This document shows, piece after piece, positions 35,908 to 44,341 of a DNA stretch of 64,000 bases (positions are counted from its first letter, which is position 1; each line of letters begins with the position of its first letter). Under the pieces are notes generated by a model. That model ran no database searches. It was not told the origin of the DNA and saw only the letters and a list, made by a program, of their open reading frames with translations. A program made the position numbers and the translations under genes. Source of the stretch: Riemerella columbina (GTDB taxonomy: Bacteria > Bacteroidota > Bacteroidia > Flavobacteriales > Weeksellaceae); NCBI RefSeq assembly GCF_030517065.1, contig NZ_CP103950.1, forward strand, positions 434,001 to 498,000, given 5' to 3'.

Positions 35908-35915
35908 CAAAGATA
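35908..35915 (-). promoter_or_regulatory. -7 element directly abutting the pssA start codon
   Basis: TATCTTTG on the minus strand ends five bases before the ATG at 35902, so transcription would begin at or next to the start codon (leaderless mRNA). No clear -33 TTG is seen. Confidence 0.55.
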
Positions 35916-36016
35916 AGGCGTAAAAATGAAACCCCCGAGTGCACACGCCATATTTTTATCCCTAAGCGTATAGAAAATGATTATCTTTGTCCCGTTTTTA
36001 TTGATGAAGATTTATT

Positions 36017-37939
36017 ATGAAAAGGCTTAGGCTTAATGAAATTGCGGTATTGGCGTACCGTCTTTTTTTAGCGTTTTTATTTTACCAAGGCGCACGGTTT
36101 TTGTTTTGGTGGTTTAACCGAGATTTATTTCCGCTAACGGGTGGGCAGTATATGAAGTTAGCCTACTACGGAACGGCGTTTGATACCACCGCGATTTTAT
36201 ATGTCAATTCGTTGTTTATTTTGCTGAGTTTGGCACCTTTGGTGGTCAATACGAAAGCGGGCTATCAGAAAATGCTATTTTGGCTCTATTTTCTGACCAA
36301 TACGGTGGCTTATGCTATGAATTTCGGCGATTTTATCTATTATCGTTTTAGCCAATCCCGATTGACCTCCGCTGTACTCAGTGTGGCAGAGCACGAAACC
36401 AACCTCGCAAAAGTTTTTTGGGTTTCTATCCTCCAAAATCCGCTGGTGTCAGTGAGTTTTTTCGTGCTGATGGCGGCTTGGATAGTGCTCTATCAACGCA
36501 TTAAGGTAAAACCCAACCTACCGCAGAATATGGGCATTTACATCGGTTATTCTTTGGTGTTGCTGAGCATCACGGCGGTTTTGGTGGTGGGTGGCATCAG
36601 AGGCGATTTTAAACACAGCACCAGACCCATCAATTTGGTAGATGCCAATAGGCACACGGACAACCCACAGCAAGCGAATGTGGTGCTGAATAGTGTATTT
36701 TCATTTTTTAGAACCATTGGTACCAATGCGTTTAAGGAAGTTCATTTCGTAGATGATGCTTATATTAAGGAAAACATCAAGTCTTATAAACAGTACCATA
36801 GTCCAGTGCCAGAGCCTCGCCCTAACTTGGTGATTTTCATTGTGGAGAGTTTGGGTAGAGAATATTCTGGAGCATTTAATGAAGGTACTAAGATTAAAAA
36901 TTATGAATCCTACACGCCATTTTTAGACAGTTTAGCGCAAGAGAGCTTGATTTTTACCAACGCCTTTGCCAATGGGCGACAGTCTATCCACGGGATGAGT
37001 AGTATTTTAGCTGGAATTCCCAGCCTTACCGATGCTTTTACCAGCTCGCCTTACGCCAATCAGAAGATACAATCCATTGTTTCCGTGTGCAATGATTTGG
37101 GTTATGATACCTCGTTTTATCACGGCGCGCCTAATGGTTCTATGGGTTTTCAAGGTTTTGGAAATATTTTAGGATTTCAGCATTATTATGGCAAAAACGA
37201 ATACGCTAACGACCAAGATTTTGATGGTATTTGGGCAATTTGGGATGAGCCATTCTTGCAGTATTTTGCGAAAAATGTAGGAAAAGCGCGGCAACCCTTT
37301 ATGGCAACGGTGTTTACGGCATCTTCGCATCATCCATTTAAAATTCCAGCGCAATACCAAGGTCGGTTTAAAAAAGGTTTTATAGAAATGCACGAGCCTA
37401 TCCAGTACACGGATTATGCGTTGAAAAAATACTTTGAAACCGCTAAAAAACAGCCGTGGTACAAGAATACTATTTTTGTGATTACGGGCGACCATACCAA
37501 CCAGGTTTATTATAAGGAATACGAAAAAGCGATGAATAAATTCGCGCTGCCGCTTTTGTTTTTCTCGCCGAACCCTAAATTCCAATTGAAAGGAAAACGC
37601 GAAGATGCGGTACAACAGATAGATATCTATCCAACTTTGGCGGATTTAATTGGCTATCACCAACCCATAAGGAGTTGGGGCAGGAGCTTGGTTGCTACGC
37701 CAGATGCGCCTTCCATTATCGTTAATTCTGATGGCATCCAAGAGCAAATGATGATCGGAAATTACATTTACAGATTTGATGGCAAAGAGGTGACAGGCGT
37801 TTATCGTAAAACCGATTTGGGCTTAGAGCATAATCTGATTGCAACGCTGCATTCTCCAGAAGTGGAACAAGGCAAAACCCTTTGCAAAGCGTGGTATCAA
37901 GACTATATGGACAGGGTTATTCATAAAAAACTGCATTAA
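36017..37939 (+). CDS. LTA-synthase-like membrane sulfatase/phosphoglycerol transferase
   Basis: A 640-residue inner-membrane enzyme of the alkaline-phosphatase superfamily. The first 210 residues contain about five membrane helices. The C-terminal periplasmic domain has LVIFIVESLGREYSG (about 272-286, metal-binding Glu), FANGRQSIHGMSSILAG (about 316-332, probable nucleophile) and ITGDHTNQVYYKEYEKA (about 491-507). Relatives (MdoB, LtaS, EptA) move phosphoglycerol or phosphoethanolamine to envelope glycans or lipids. Gram-negative flavobacteria lack LTA, so the acceptor is unknown. The promoter element TATCTTTG is at 35982-35989. Confidence 0.8.
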   Translation: MKRLRLNEIAVLAYRLFLAFLFYQGARFLFWWFNRDLFPLTGGQYMKLAYYGTAFDTTAILYVNSLFILLSLAPLVVNTKAGYQKMLFWLYFLTNTVAYAMNFGDFIYYRFSQSRLTSAVLSVAEHETNLAKVFWVSILQNPLVSVSFFVLMAAWIVLYQRIKVKPNLPQNMGIYIGYSLVLLSITAVLVVGGIRGDFKHSTRPINLVDANRHTDNPQQANVVLNSVFSFFRTIGTNAFKEVHFVDDAYIKENIKSYKQYHSPVPEPRPNLVIFIVESLGREYSGAFNEGTKIKNYESYTPFLDSLAQESLIFTNAFANGRQSIHGMSSILAGIPSLTDAFTSSPYANQKIQSIVSVCNDLGYDTSFYHGAPNGSMGFQGFGNILGFQHYYGKNEYANDQDFDGIWAIWDEPFLQYFAKNVGKARQPFMATVFTASSHHPFKIPAQYQGRFKKGFIEMHEPIQYTDYALKKYFETAKKQPWYKNTIFVITGDHTNQVYYKEYEKAMNKFALPLLFFSPNPKFQLKGKREDAVQQIDIYPTLADLIGYHQPIRSWGRSLVATPDAPSIIVNSDGIQEQMMIGNYIYRFDGKEVTGVYRKTDLGLEHNLIATLHSPEVEQGKTLCKAWYQDYMDRVIHKKLH

Positions 37940-38101
37940 AATAAAGGTTGAAAAAGACAGTTTTTAGATTGAAAAAATGAAAACTTGGAAGCAATGTCAA
38001 AGTGAGAATTTAACCTCAATTGTAAAAAATAATGATAGAAATATTGGTGTATATGGATTATTTTAATATCTTTACTTCCAGAATTTAAAAAAGATTTAAA
38101 A

Positions 38102-38521
38102 ATGAAAAAAATAGCATTCGCCACATTGGCATTATTATTCAGTGTGATGTCTTACGCCCAAATAGAGGGCAAATGGAAAACCATAGATGATGAAACAGGA
38201 AAAGCTAAATCTATCGTGGAGATTTTCAAAAAAAACGATGGTAAATATTATGGCAAGGTGGTTCAGTTGCTCATTACGCCTGCAGACCCCAATTGTTCCA
38301 GCTGTAAAGATGACAGAAAAGGTCAGCCTATTTTAGGTATGGAAGTGATTAGAGGTTTGAAAAAAGACGGCAACGATTTTGACGGTGGCACCATTACCGA
38401 CCCAAAAACAGGCAAGGTTTACAAATGTTCTGTTAAGCGAGAAGGCAATCAGTTGAATGTGCGCGGATATGTTGGTATCTCGTTATTGGGAAGAACGCAG
38501 ACTTGGCATAAGGTCAATTAA
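38102..38521 (+). CDS. Exported DUF2147 protein
   Basis: A 139-residue protein with a signal peptide (1-19, ending SYAQ) and a DUF2147 beta-barrel-like domain. It starts with IEGKWKTIDDETGKAKSIVEI and has the paired Cys in PNCSSCKDD (about 58-66) and the RGYVGISLLGRTQTWHKV end. It is probably periplasmic or at the outer membrane. Function is not known. The gap of 160 bases before it shows only a weak -7 element (TATCTTTA). Confidence 0.85.
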   Translation: MKKIAFATLALLFSVMSYAQIEGKWKTIDDETGKAKSIVEIFKKNDGKYYGKVVQLLITPADPNCSSCKDDRKGQPILGMEVIRGLKKDGNDFDGGTITDPKTGKVYKCSVKREGNQLNVRGYVGISLLGRTQTWHKVN

Positions 38522-38543
38522 AATGAAAAAATAATTAAAATGA

Positions 38544-38578
38544 TCAAGCAATTTCTCTTCGGAGGGATTGCTTTTTTG
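38544..38578 (+). terminator. Terminator after the DUF2147 gene
   Basis: AAGCAAT and ATTGCTT arms, with an inner CTC/GAG stem around a UUCG-type tetraloop, followed by six T residues. Confidence 0.85.
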
Positions 38579-38628
38579 CGTAAAGAAGGACTGGGCGTGT
38601 AAAATTTTTTTACTCAAATAAAAATAAC

Positions 38629-38636
38629 TAAATTTG
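38629..38636 (+). promoter_or_regulatory. -7 element of pdhB; fixes its start
   Basis: TAAATTTG ends on the third base of the TTG at 38634, so that codon cannot be the start and the ATG at 38658 is used. Confidence 0.5.
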
Positions 38637-38657
38637 CACCATACAATACTTAAAATA

Positions 38658-39638
38658 ATGAAAGAATATACATTTCGTGAAGTAATTGCTCAGGCGATGA
38701 GCGAAGAAATGCGTAAAGATGAATCCATCTTCCTTATCGGTGAGGAAGTTGCAGAATACAACGGAGCCTACAAAGCTTCAAAAGGGATGCTGGACGAGTT
38801 TGGACCCAAAAGAGTGATTGATGCTCCTATTGCAGAAGGCGGATTTGCAGGGATTTCCGTAGGTGCCGCAATGAACGGTAACCGCCCTATTGTAGAATTT
38901 ATGACTTTCAATTTCTCCTTAGTGGCGATAGATCAAATTGTAAACAATGCCGCCAAAATGCTCCAAATGAGTGGCGGACAGTGGAATATTCCAATAGTGT
39001 TCCGTGGGCCTACAGGTTCTGCAGGACAGTTGGGTGCAACACACTCGCAGGCGTTTGAAAGTTGGTACGCCAACTGCCCAGGGCTAAAGGTGGTGGTACC
39101 TTCTAACCCGCATGATGCCAAAGGACTACTGAAAACTGCCATCCAAGATAACGACCCCGTGATTTTTATGGAGTCTGAGCAAATGTATGGCGATAAAATG
39201 GAAATTCCAGAAGAGGAATATTACATCCCAATTGGGAAGGCAGATATTAAACGAGAAGGGACAGATGTGACCTTAGTATCTTTCGGTAAAATTATGAAAT
39301 TAGCGCTACAAGCCGCCGAAGATTTAGCAAAAGAAGGCATTTCTGTTGAGGTGATAGACCTAAGAACCGTGCGCCCATTGGATTATGACACTGTGCTTGC
39401 CTCAGTGAAGAAAACCAACAGATTGGTAATTTTAGAAGAAGCTTGGCCGTTCGCTTCTGTATCATCAGAAATTACCTATATGGTACAACAAAAAGCGTTT
39501 GATTATTTAGATGCCCCAATTAAGAGAATAACCACGCCAGATGCGCCAGCACCATATTCTTCGGCGTTGTTTGCAGAGTGGTTCCCTAAATTAGAGAAAG
39601 TAAAAGAGGAAATCAAAAAAGCAATGTACATTAAGTAA
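38658..39638 (+). CDS. pdhB: Pyruvate dehydrogenase E1 component, beta subunit
   Basis: The beta chain of the heterotetrameric E1 that decarboxylates pyruvate with TPP. It has 326 residues from ATG 38658 (MKEYTFREVIAQAMSEEM). GEEVAEYNGAYKASKG at about 29-44 carries the Glu that activates the TPP pyrimidine. The other signatures are IAEGGFAGISVGAAMNG (about 58-74) and DLRTVRPLDYDTV in the C-terminal transketolase domain. The alpha subunit, E2 and E3 genes are not in the window, so E1-beta is transcribed alone here. Length is normal. Confidence 0.92.
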   Translation: MKEYTFREVIAQAMSEEMRKDESIFLIGEEVAEYNGAYKASKGMLDEFGPKRVIDAPIAEGGFAGISVGAAMNGNRPIVEFMTFNFSLVAIDQIVNNAAKMLQMSGGQWNIPIVFRGPTGSAGQLGATHSQAFESWYANCPGLKVVVPSNPHDAKGLLKTAIQDNDPVIFMESEQMYGDKMEIPEEEYYIPIGKADIKREGTDVTLVSFGKIMKLALQAAEDLAKEGISVEVIDLRTVRPLDYDTVLASVKKTNRLVILEEAWPFASVSSEITYMVQQKAFDYLDAPIKRITTPDAPAPYSSALFAEWFPKLEKVKEEIKKAMYIK

Positions 39639-39664
39639 AAATCGTTTTTTTTTGAGATATTTAA

Positions 39665-39703
39665 AATCGGTAGGCTGTATGAGTCATACCGATTTTTTTA
39701 TTG
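39665..39703 (+). terminator. Terminator after pdhB
   Basis: AAATCGGTA and TACCGATTT arms, with a 14-base loop and a T7 tract. Confidence 0.85.
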
Positions 39704-39767
39704 GTGGAAATAAAGGTATTTTTAGTATTTTCATCAAGTCTATTGAACGATTTTGTTTCAATAGAAA

Positions 39768-39803
39768 ACAAAAAAGCTTTCCAAAATTAGGAAAGCTTTT
39801 TTA
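39768..39803 (-). terminator. Symmetrical terminator before the convergent thiL gene
   Basis: AAAAAAGCTTTCC and GGAAAGCTTTTTT form a 13-bp perfect stem that can act on both strands. It lies 57 bases past the thiL stop. A further hairpin (TCTATTGA / TCAATAGA, 39739-39765) lies between it and the pdhB terminator. The short open frame across this stretch is not credible as a gene. Confidence 0.85.
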
Positions 39804-39859
39804 TGGTATGATGACATTTTTACCATCAAATATGATATTTTTTTGATAAAAACGCGTGA

Positions 39860-40918
39860 TTACGTTTTTTTATTGAGGTAAGCATCCCAACCTTGGGCGG
39901 TGAGGGGCGTTAGTTGCTCACTACCACGAAGTACCAAATGATTGCCTTGGTCTAATTCTGTAGCGTGCCCAATCACGGTAAAATCAGGGTGGTTGCGGAT
40001 ATTTTGATAATCCTCTGGGCGGATGGTAAAGAGGAGTTCATAATCCTCACCGCCGTTTAGGGCTGCCATAGCAGGGTTGAGGTTAAACTCATCTGCGGTG
40101 GTAATGGTCAGCGTATCCATCGGGATTTTGTCTTCATATAATCTAAAACCGACTTTACTTTGGTCAGAAAGGTGCAGAATTTCGGAGGCTAAACCATCGG
40201 AAATGTCAATCATAGCGGTAGGTTGCACGCCTAAATCTTCCAAAGTTTTTTTGATGTCGGTGCGGGCTTCAGGCTTTAGTTGGCGTTCCAGAATATAATC
40301 GTAGCCCTCCATATCGGGTTGCATTTCTGGCTGCGCAAGATAAATGGCGTGCTCTCGCTCCAAAATCTGAAGCCCCATATAAGCGCCGCCTAAATCTCCA
40401 GTGGTTACCAATAAATCGTTAGGGCGCGCGCTACTGCGGGTTACGGCTTTGTCTTGTTCCACAAGCCCAATGGCGGTAATGTTGAGGATTAAACCACTCT
40501 GGGAACTGGTGGTATCGCCGCCCACCAAATCTACGCCATAGCGCTCACAAGCGAGCTGCATCCCAGCATAAAGTTCCTCAAAAGCTTCTACTGGAAAGCG
40601 GTTAGAGGCAGCAATAGATACCAAAACTTGGGTAGGCGTGGCATTCATCGCGGCGATGTCGCTGAGGTTAACCACAATGGCTTTGTACCCCAAATGTTTT
40701 AAGGGAACATAGCCTAAATTAAAGTGGACGCCCTCGGCTAAGGCATCGGTGGAGATGACGATTTGCTTCCCTTCGGGGTTGATGATGGCGGCATCATCTC
40801 CCACGCCTAATTTAGAAGATGGATTTTTAAGGTTAAAATGTTCTGTGATATGTTTGATGAGCCCAAATTCTCCTAACTGAGAAACTGGCGTGAGGGCGGT
40901 TTTCTTTTCTTCTAACAT
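39860..40918 (-). CDS. thiL: Thiamine-monophosphate kinase
   Basis: Phosphorylates thiamine monophosphate to the cofactor TPP. It is a 352-residue AIR-synthase-fold protein. Motifs in order: GVGDDAAIINPEGKQ (about 39-53), STDALAEGVHF (about 56-66), LVGGDTTSS (about 120-128), DISDGLASEILHLS (about 233-246) and NGGEDYELLFT (about 285-295). Aspartates in these loops bind the metal ions and ATP. It follows the thioesterase gene by 8 bases and is read with it. It pairs functionally with the TPP-riboswitched receptor at 15-17 kb. Confidence 0.93.
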   Translation of the reverse strand: MLEEKKTALTPVSQLGEFGLIKHITEHFNLKNPSSKLGVGDDAAIINPEGKQIVISTDALAEGVHFNLGYVPLKHLGYKAIVVNLSDIAAMNATPTQVLVSIAASNRFPVEAFEELYAGMQLACERYGVDLVGGDTTSSQSGLILNITAIGLVEQDKAVTRSSARPNDLLVTTGDLGGAYMGLQILEREHAIYLAQPEMQPDMEGYDYILERQLKPEARTDIKKTLEDLGVQPTAMIDISDGLASEILHLSDQSKVGFRLYEDKIPMDTLTITTADEFNLNPAMAALNGGEDYELLFTIRPEDYQNIRNHPDFTVIGHATELDQGNHLVLRGSEQLTPLTAQGWDAYLNKKT

Positions 40919-40926
40919 AAGATTTT

Positions 40927-41424
40927 TTATTTTTGAAATAGGGCAGGGTCTATATTTTCTGGGCGAAAAGGTAAGTTTTTAATGTCTTCTTTGGTGAGCA
41001 CTTTGGTGTGTTCTGTTTTATAAGGAGTGATGCTCGCTAAAATATCATCTGGCGGCGAGGTGGTTTTTCTCAACATCATATCAATCCAAACGCCTATGAC
41101 TTCTGCTGTAGCACAGTGGGTGCCATCTGGCAAGTAGAATTTATGAACGAAGCTATAAATGCTGGCATCTTCGGACACGCCAGAAATTTCTAATGATACA
41201 TAGACGCTCTGGTCGGAATAGATTTCTTTAAAAAATGAATAGCGCTCGTGGAGGAGCACAGGACCTATGCCCCAGCGGTTGAGTTGTGCTAAGCCCATTT
41301 TATGCTGATTCATAAACGCCATTCTGGTCTGTGCGCAATACTGAACATAGGAGGCATTGGCGAGGTGGCGGTTGGCATCTATATCACTCCAACGGACTTC
41401 AAATTTATGGTAAAATGTGGACAT
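40927..41424 (-). CDS. Acyl-CoA thioesterase (4HBT hot-dog family)
   Basis: A 165-residue single hot-dog-fold protein. VRWSDIDANRHLANASYV at about 9-26 is the 4-hydroxybenzoyl-CoA-thioesterase signature with the catalytic Asp. It would hydrolyse an acyl-CoA of unknown chain, possibly in fatty-acid or housekeeping CoA recycling. It is the first gene of the unit with thiL, from TATCTTTG on the minus strand (41453-41460). No metabolic tie to thiL is apparent. Confidence 0.85.
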   Translation of the reverse strand: MSTFYHKFEVRWSDIDANRHLANASYVQYCAQTRMAFMNQHKMGLAQLNRWGIGPVLLHERYSFFKEIYSDQSVYVSLEISGVSEDASIYSFVHKFYLPDGTHCATAEVIGVWIDMMLRKTTSPPDDILASITPYKTEHTKVLTKEDIKNLPFRPENIDPALFQK

Positions 41425-41484
41425 ATCTAATCGATTTTAAATTTTTAATGTTCAAAGATATAACAATATTTGATAAAAATAAAA

Positions 41485-41516
41485 AACTCCCTCAGCAAGG
41501 CTAAGAGAGTTTTGGA
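41485..41516 (-). terminator. Terminator of the DUF3078 gene
   Basis: On the minus strand, AACTCTCTTAGC pairs fully (with two G-U pairs) with GCTGAGGGAGTT around a 3-base loop and runs into a U tract. Confidence 0.8.
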
Positions 41517-41538
41517 AAGCGTGGGCTTTCGTGGTGTT

Positions 41539-42447
41539 TTATTTCCAGCTTTGGTTTTCTTTAGCTTCAGAGCGTTTTACACCATTGTCAATGGTATAAG
41601 CGAAACCTACGCCAAGGGTTTGTTTAAGCTGTGTTTTCTGGATTTGGTTGTGGTCGTAGATGAGGTCAAGGGTAATGACAGAAGAGATGTATTTGTTGAT
41701 CTTCATGTTTAAAGTCCCATTGTAACCTAAAACCAATCTTTCTGGGTGGTCTAAATAGTTAGAGAATACAGAAGCAGAGTTGATGAGGGAGATGTTGTCC
41801 ATTAACTTAACTTTGTAACCCGCTGTAGCTAAGAACCCGAATTGGAATAGAGAAGAATCTCCATCATTTTTCAACCCGAAGTTACCCGCTTTCTGAAGGT
41901 CTTTGTCTAAAACGAAAGTCCATCTGGCGTTAGCAGGGCGTAGTGTCATCGTGAAATTGTCGTTTGGTTTGTAAGTGAAACCAGCTCCTACCATAAGGTA
42001 TCCAGGTGCCATAAAGCTGGAGATTTTAGCAGCGTTAGGGTTGTTGCCATCTTCGTAACCAGCAGCAAATTGAGTTTGTAATCCAGCCCCAGCAGATGCA
42101 TACCAGTGGTTAGCGATCTTTCTACCATAGTTAGTAGAAAGGTTGATGATGTCTTGGGTTTTTCTGGTTCCAGTCCCTTGGGTGTTATTCTGTCCGTAGC
42201 CTAAAATAACGATGTTTTCCCAAAGGTCTTGCCCTTTTTCGTAAGTCATATTGTAGTTGGTCCCAGCAATCCAACCTACATTATTAGCTCCACCGCCTAC
42301 CCAGTTAGAGAAAGCCGCTTGGTTAAGCATTAAAGTGTTTTGTCCAATGATAGACCAATTTTTAGTGCTATCCGCAGGAACGCCTTGTTCTTGAGCCATA
42401 ACCGTAGTACCAACTAAAGCTAAAGCCATCAAAAGTGTTTTTTTCAT
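41539..42447 (-). CDS. Exported DUF3078 protein
   Basis: A 302-residue protein with a signal peptide (1-18, ending VMAQ). The rest is rich in alternating hydrophobic/polar strands with aromatic ends (NWVGGGANNVGWIAGTNYNM; VGAGFTYKPNDNFTMTLRP), consistent with an outer-membrane beta-barrel of the DUF3078 family. Function is unknown. The promoter -7 TATCTTTG is on the minus strand at 42477-42484. It is monocistronic with its own terminator. Confidence 0.85.
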   Translation of the reverse strand: MKKTLLMALALVGTTVMAQEQGVPADSTKNWSIIGQNTLMLNQAAFSNWVGGGANNVGWIAGTNYNMTYEKGQDLWENIVILGYGQNNTQGTGTRKTQDIINLSTNYGRKIANHWYASAGAGLQTQFAAGYEDGNNPNAAKISSFMAPGYLMVGAGFTYKPNDNFTMTLRPANARWTFVLDKDLQKAGNFGLKNDGDSSLFQFGFLATAGYKVKLMDNISLINSASVFSNYLDHPERLVLGYNGTLNMKINKYISSVITLDLIYDHNQIQKTQLKQTLGVGFAYTIDNGVKRSEAKENQSWK

Positions 42448-42606
42448 TGTCGTAATGTGTTATTGTTAAAAGGCAGCAAAGATATGAAAAATAAAATAAG
42501 TGTAAAATGAATAAAATCAGGTGGGCTTTTTTGCGGTATATTTTTTAATAGAGATGGTTAGCAGTATTATTTTTATTTTTGCAAATCAATTTTATATTTA
42601 ATAAAA

Positions 42607-42927
42607 ATGCTCATTTATAATGTGACCATACACATTGCACCCAGTGCAGAAGCTGATTTTGTAGCGTGGATGCAAAACGAACACATCCAAGAAGTATTGG
42701 CTACGCAGTGTTTCCACAAGGCTATTTTTCTAAAAAACCAAACTGAAAATACCGAGAAATACGGTGCTTATACTTGTCAATATTTCTGCGCAACAGCCAC
42801 AGACTTAGACCATTATTATCAGGAGTTTGCACCTGCACTGAGACAAAAAGGACAACAGAAATTCGGGGAGGCTATGGTGGGCACTCGCACGGAATTTCAA
42901 GTTTTGGCAGCGTTTGAAAATCCTTAA
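42607..42927 (+). CDS. DUF4286 protein
   Basis: A 106-residue soluble protein that starts MLIYNVTIHIAPSAEADFVAWM. It has the ferredoxin-like pattern of DUF4286 (two repeats of strand-helix-strand, with YTCQYFCATATDLDHYYQEF around 58-77). Function is unknown. The promoter element TATTTTTG is at 42574-42581. It lies 83 bases before the TetR gene. Confidence 0.8.
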   Translation: MLIYNVTIHIAPSAEADFVAWMQNEHIQEVLATQCFHKAIFLKNQTENTEKYGAYTCQYFCATATDLDHYYQEFAPALRQKGQQKFGEAMVGTRTEFQVLAAFENP

Positions 42928-42983
42928 AATAAAACCACCAAGAGGGTAAAAATCATCTTGAAGCCTTATTTTATTTAGAAAAA

Positions 42984-43005
42984 GCTTATTTTTGTAAAAA
43001 TACGC
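42984..43005. promoter_or_regulatory. Palindromic operator overlapping the tetR promoter
   Basis: GCTTATTTTT and AAAAATACGC form an inverted repeat with 10-base arms, one mismatch and a 2-base centre. The -7 element TATTTTTG (42987-42994) lies within it, and the ATG of the TetR gene is six bases downstream. A repressor bound here would block its own transcription, which is the usual TetR arrangement. Confidence 0.65.
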
Positions 43006-43010
43006 TGGAT

Positions 43011-43634
43011 ATGGAAAGTAGCTTTACCGAGAAACAAATCAACATCCTTAATGCTGCCGAAGCCTTGATTGCAGAAAAAGGCTTTGATGCCACTTCTGTA
43101 AGGGAAATTGCTAAAAATGCCAAGGTTAATGTGGCAATGATTTCCTATTATTTCGGTTCTAAGGAAAAGATGATGGTGGCGCTCTACCGCTATAGAGTAG
43201 AGAAAACCCGCGAGATTTTTAGCCTATTTACCCAGACCATTGCCAAGTCTGCGCCGCCAGTTCAGATTTCGGAGATGATTACTTTTATCGTTCGGCATAT
43301 CCTTAAATTCAGCTATTTTCATGGCTTTGTTACGCAAGAGATGCAGTTTAACTCCAATTTAGCGGTGTTTTTAAAAGACTTTTATGACCTCTGCATTCAT
43401 CGGCTAAAAGAAGCCATAGAGCAGGGCGTGATTACAGGCGATTTCAAAAAAATGGCAAAGCCAGAAGAAATGTTGGCAAGCCTCATTGGCACCATTGTTT
43501 TTACCATCAGAAACCAATTTTTTTATGAAAACTACCTCCCCAAAGGCAAAGCCTACCTGCCAGCATTGGAGAAAAAATTAGACCATTACCTTAAATGTAT
43601 GCTCTTTTCCCTTTTGGGCTATGAGTACGAATAA
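43011..43634 (+). CDS. TetR-family regulator
   Basis: A 207-residue regulator. The DNA-binding domain is clear at about 8-55, with TSVREIAKNAKVNVAMISYYFGSKEKM. The C-terminal domain resembles that of the CecR/YbiH-like subgroup by general layout, but the ligand is unknown. The promoter contains a 22-base palindrome (42984-43005), so autoregulation is likely. No efflux or metabolic gene is transcribed with it. It faces the next gene with only two bases between the stops. Confidence 0.88.
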   Translation: MESSFTEKQINILNAAEALIAEKGFDATSVREIAKNAKVNVAMISYYFGSKEKMMVALYRYRVEKTREIFSLFTQTIAKSAPPVQISEMITFIVRHILKFSYFHGFVTQEMQFNSNLAVFLKDFYDLCIHRLKEAIEQGVITGDFKKMAKPEEMLASLIGTIVFTIRNQFFYENYLPKGKAYLPALEKKLDHYLKCMLFSLLGYEYE

Positions 43635-43636
43635 AA

Positions 43637-44206
43637 CTAAGGCTGATTGTTCAGAATAATTTCTGTATCTCGGTTGATGGTCTTAGCAGAGCGGTATTGG
43701 GCGTGGCAAATATCTGCCGATAGCGTATAATTGCCCTTGTCCACTTGTATAAAATTAGAATTCTGCGCTAAAACTTCCAGATGATAGTTGCGTTTTCCCG
43801 AAATATGCACCACAATGTTACACTGCGAACGGTTGGTAATCAGGATATAAGCTTCTTTGGAGTATTCTTTTTCACTACTGAAAAGATGGTTGAGTAGATC
43901 CACCGTTTTTTGCGTTTTGGAATCCACAGGCGCTGCCGCTTTGGAGGACGCAGGCACACGGCTTTTAATGGGCGCCGCAGCACGAGGTGATGAGGCAACA
44001 CTCCCCGAAGAACCACCATTGAGCAAATGGTAAAGCTTAGCCTTGAATTTAGGCGTATCAGGGTGGTTAGGGTTATATTTAATAAAATTAGCAATCACTC
44101 TAATGTCCGAAGATTGAGCCACTTCTGCCGCGGTATATTGGGATTGTGCCAACAGCGTAGAGCTCAGCATAAGAAAGGTTATTGAAAAGAGTTTAAGAAC
44201 ATTCAT
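43637..44206 (-). CDS. Exported protein of unknown function (Weeksellaceae type)
   Basis: From ATG 44206 the protein has 189 residues: a signal peptide (MNVLKLFSITFLMLSSTLLA, then QSQ), a short helical domain with ANFIKYNPNHPDTPKFKAKL (about 33-52), a low-complexity Ala/Ser/Pro linker (about 60-95) and a C-terminal beta domain (ILITNRSQCNIVVHISGK). It ends with Gly/Asn-rich strands. The longer frame to 44317 is rejected because it adds a non-signal N terminus. The family is not securely recognised. Confidence 0.65.
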   Translation of the reverse strand: MNVLKLFSITFLMLSSTLLAQSQYTAAEVAQSSDIRVIANFIKYNPNHPDTPKFKAKLYHLLNGGSSGSVASSPRAAAPIKSRVPASSKAAAPVDSKTQKTVDLLNHLFSSEKEYSKEAYILITNRSQCNIVVHISGKRNYHLEVLAQNSNFIQVDKGNYTLSADICHAQYRSAKTINRDTEIILNNQP

Positions 44207-44275
44207 TTTGAAATTAAAAGTAGGGTTTAAAACTATAAACGCTGAAAGTCTATTTTTAGTTTGTATTAAAATTAT

Positions 44276-44283
44276 TATCTTTG
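44276..44283 (+). promoter_or_regulatory. -7 element of tsf
   Basis: TATCTTTG 59 bases before the tsf ATG. It shows that tsf here has its own promoter, not the usual rpsB-tsf transcript. Confidence 0.5.
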
Positions 44284-44341
44284 CACGGGAAAAAATGAAG
44301 CCCACAAAAATACACATTTAAAAATCAAAAATTAAAATATT

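Noticed and set aside
35903-35944. Longer N terminus for pssA from a GTG
   Set aside because: The -7 element lies inside the extension, and the added residues do not resemble the family.
39652-39846. A 64-codon open frame after pdhB
   Set aside because: It spans two intrinsic terminators and a hairpin and has no promoter; the composition is that of A/T-rich spacer.
44207-44317. Longer N terminus for the exported protein upstream of tsf
   Set aside because: It would overlap the tsf promoter and bury a clean signal peptide that starts at 44206.
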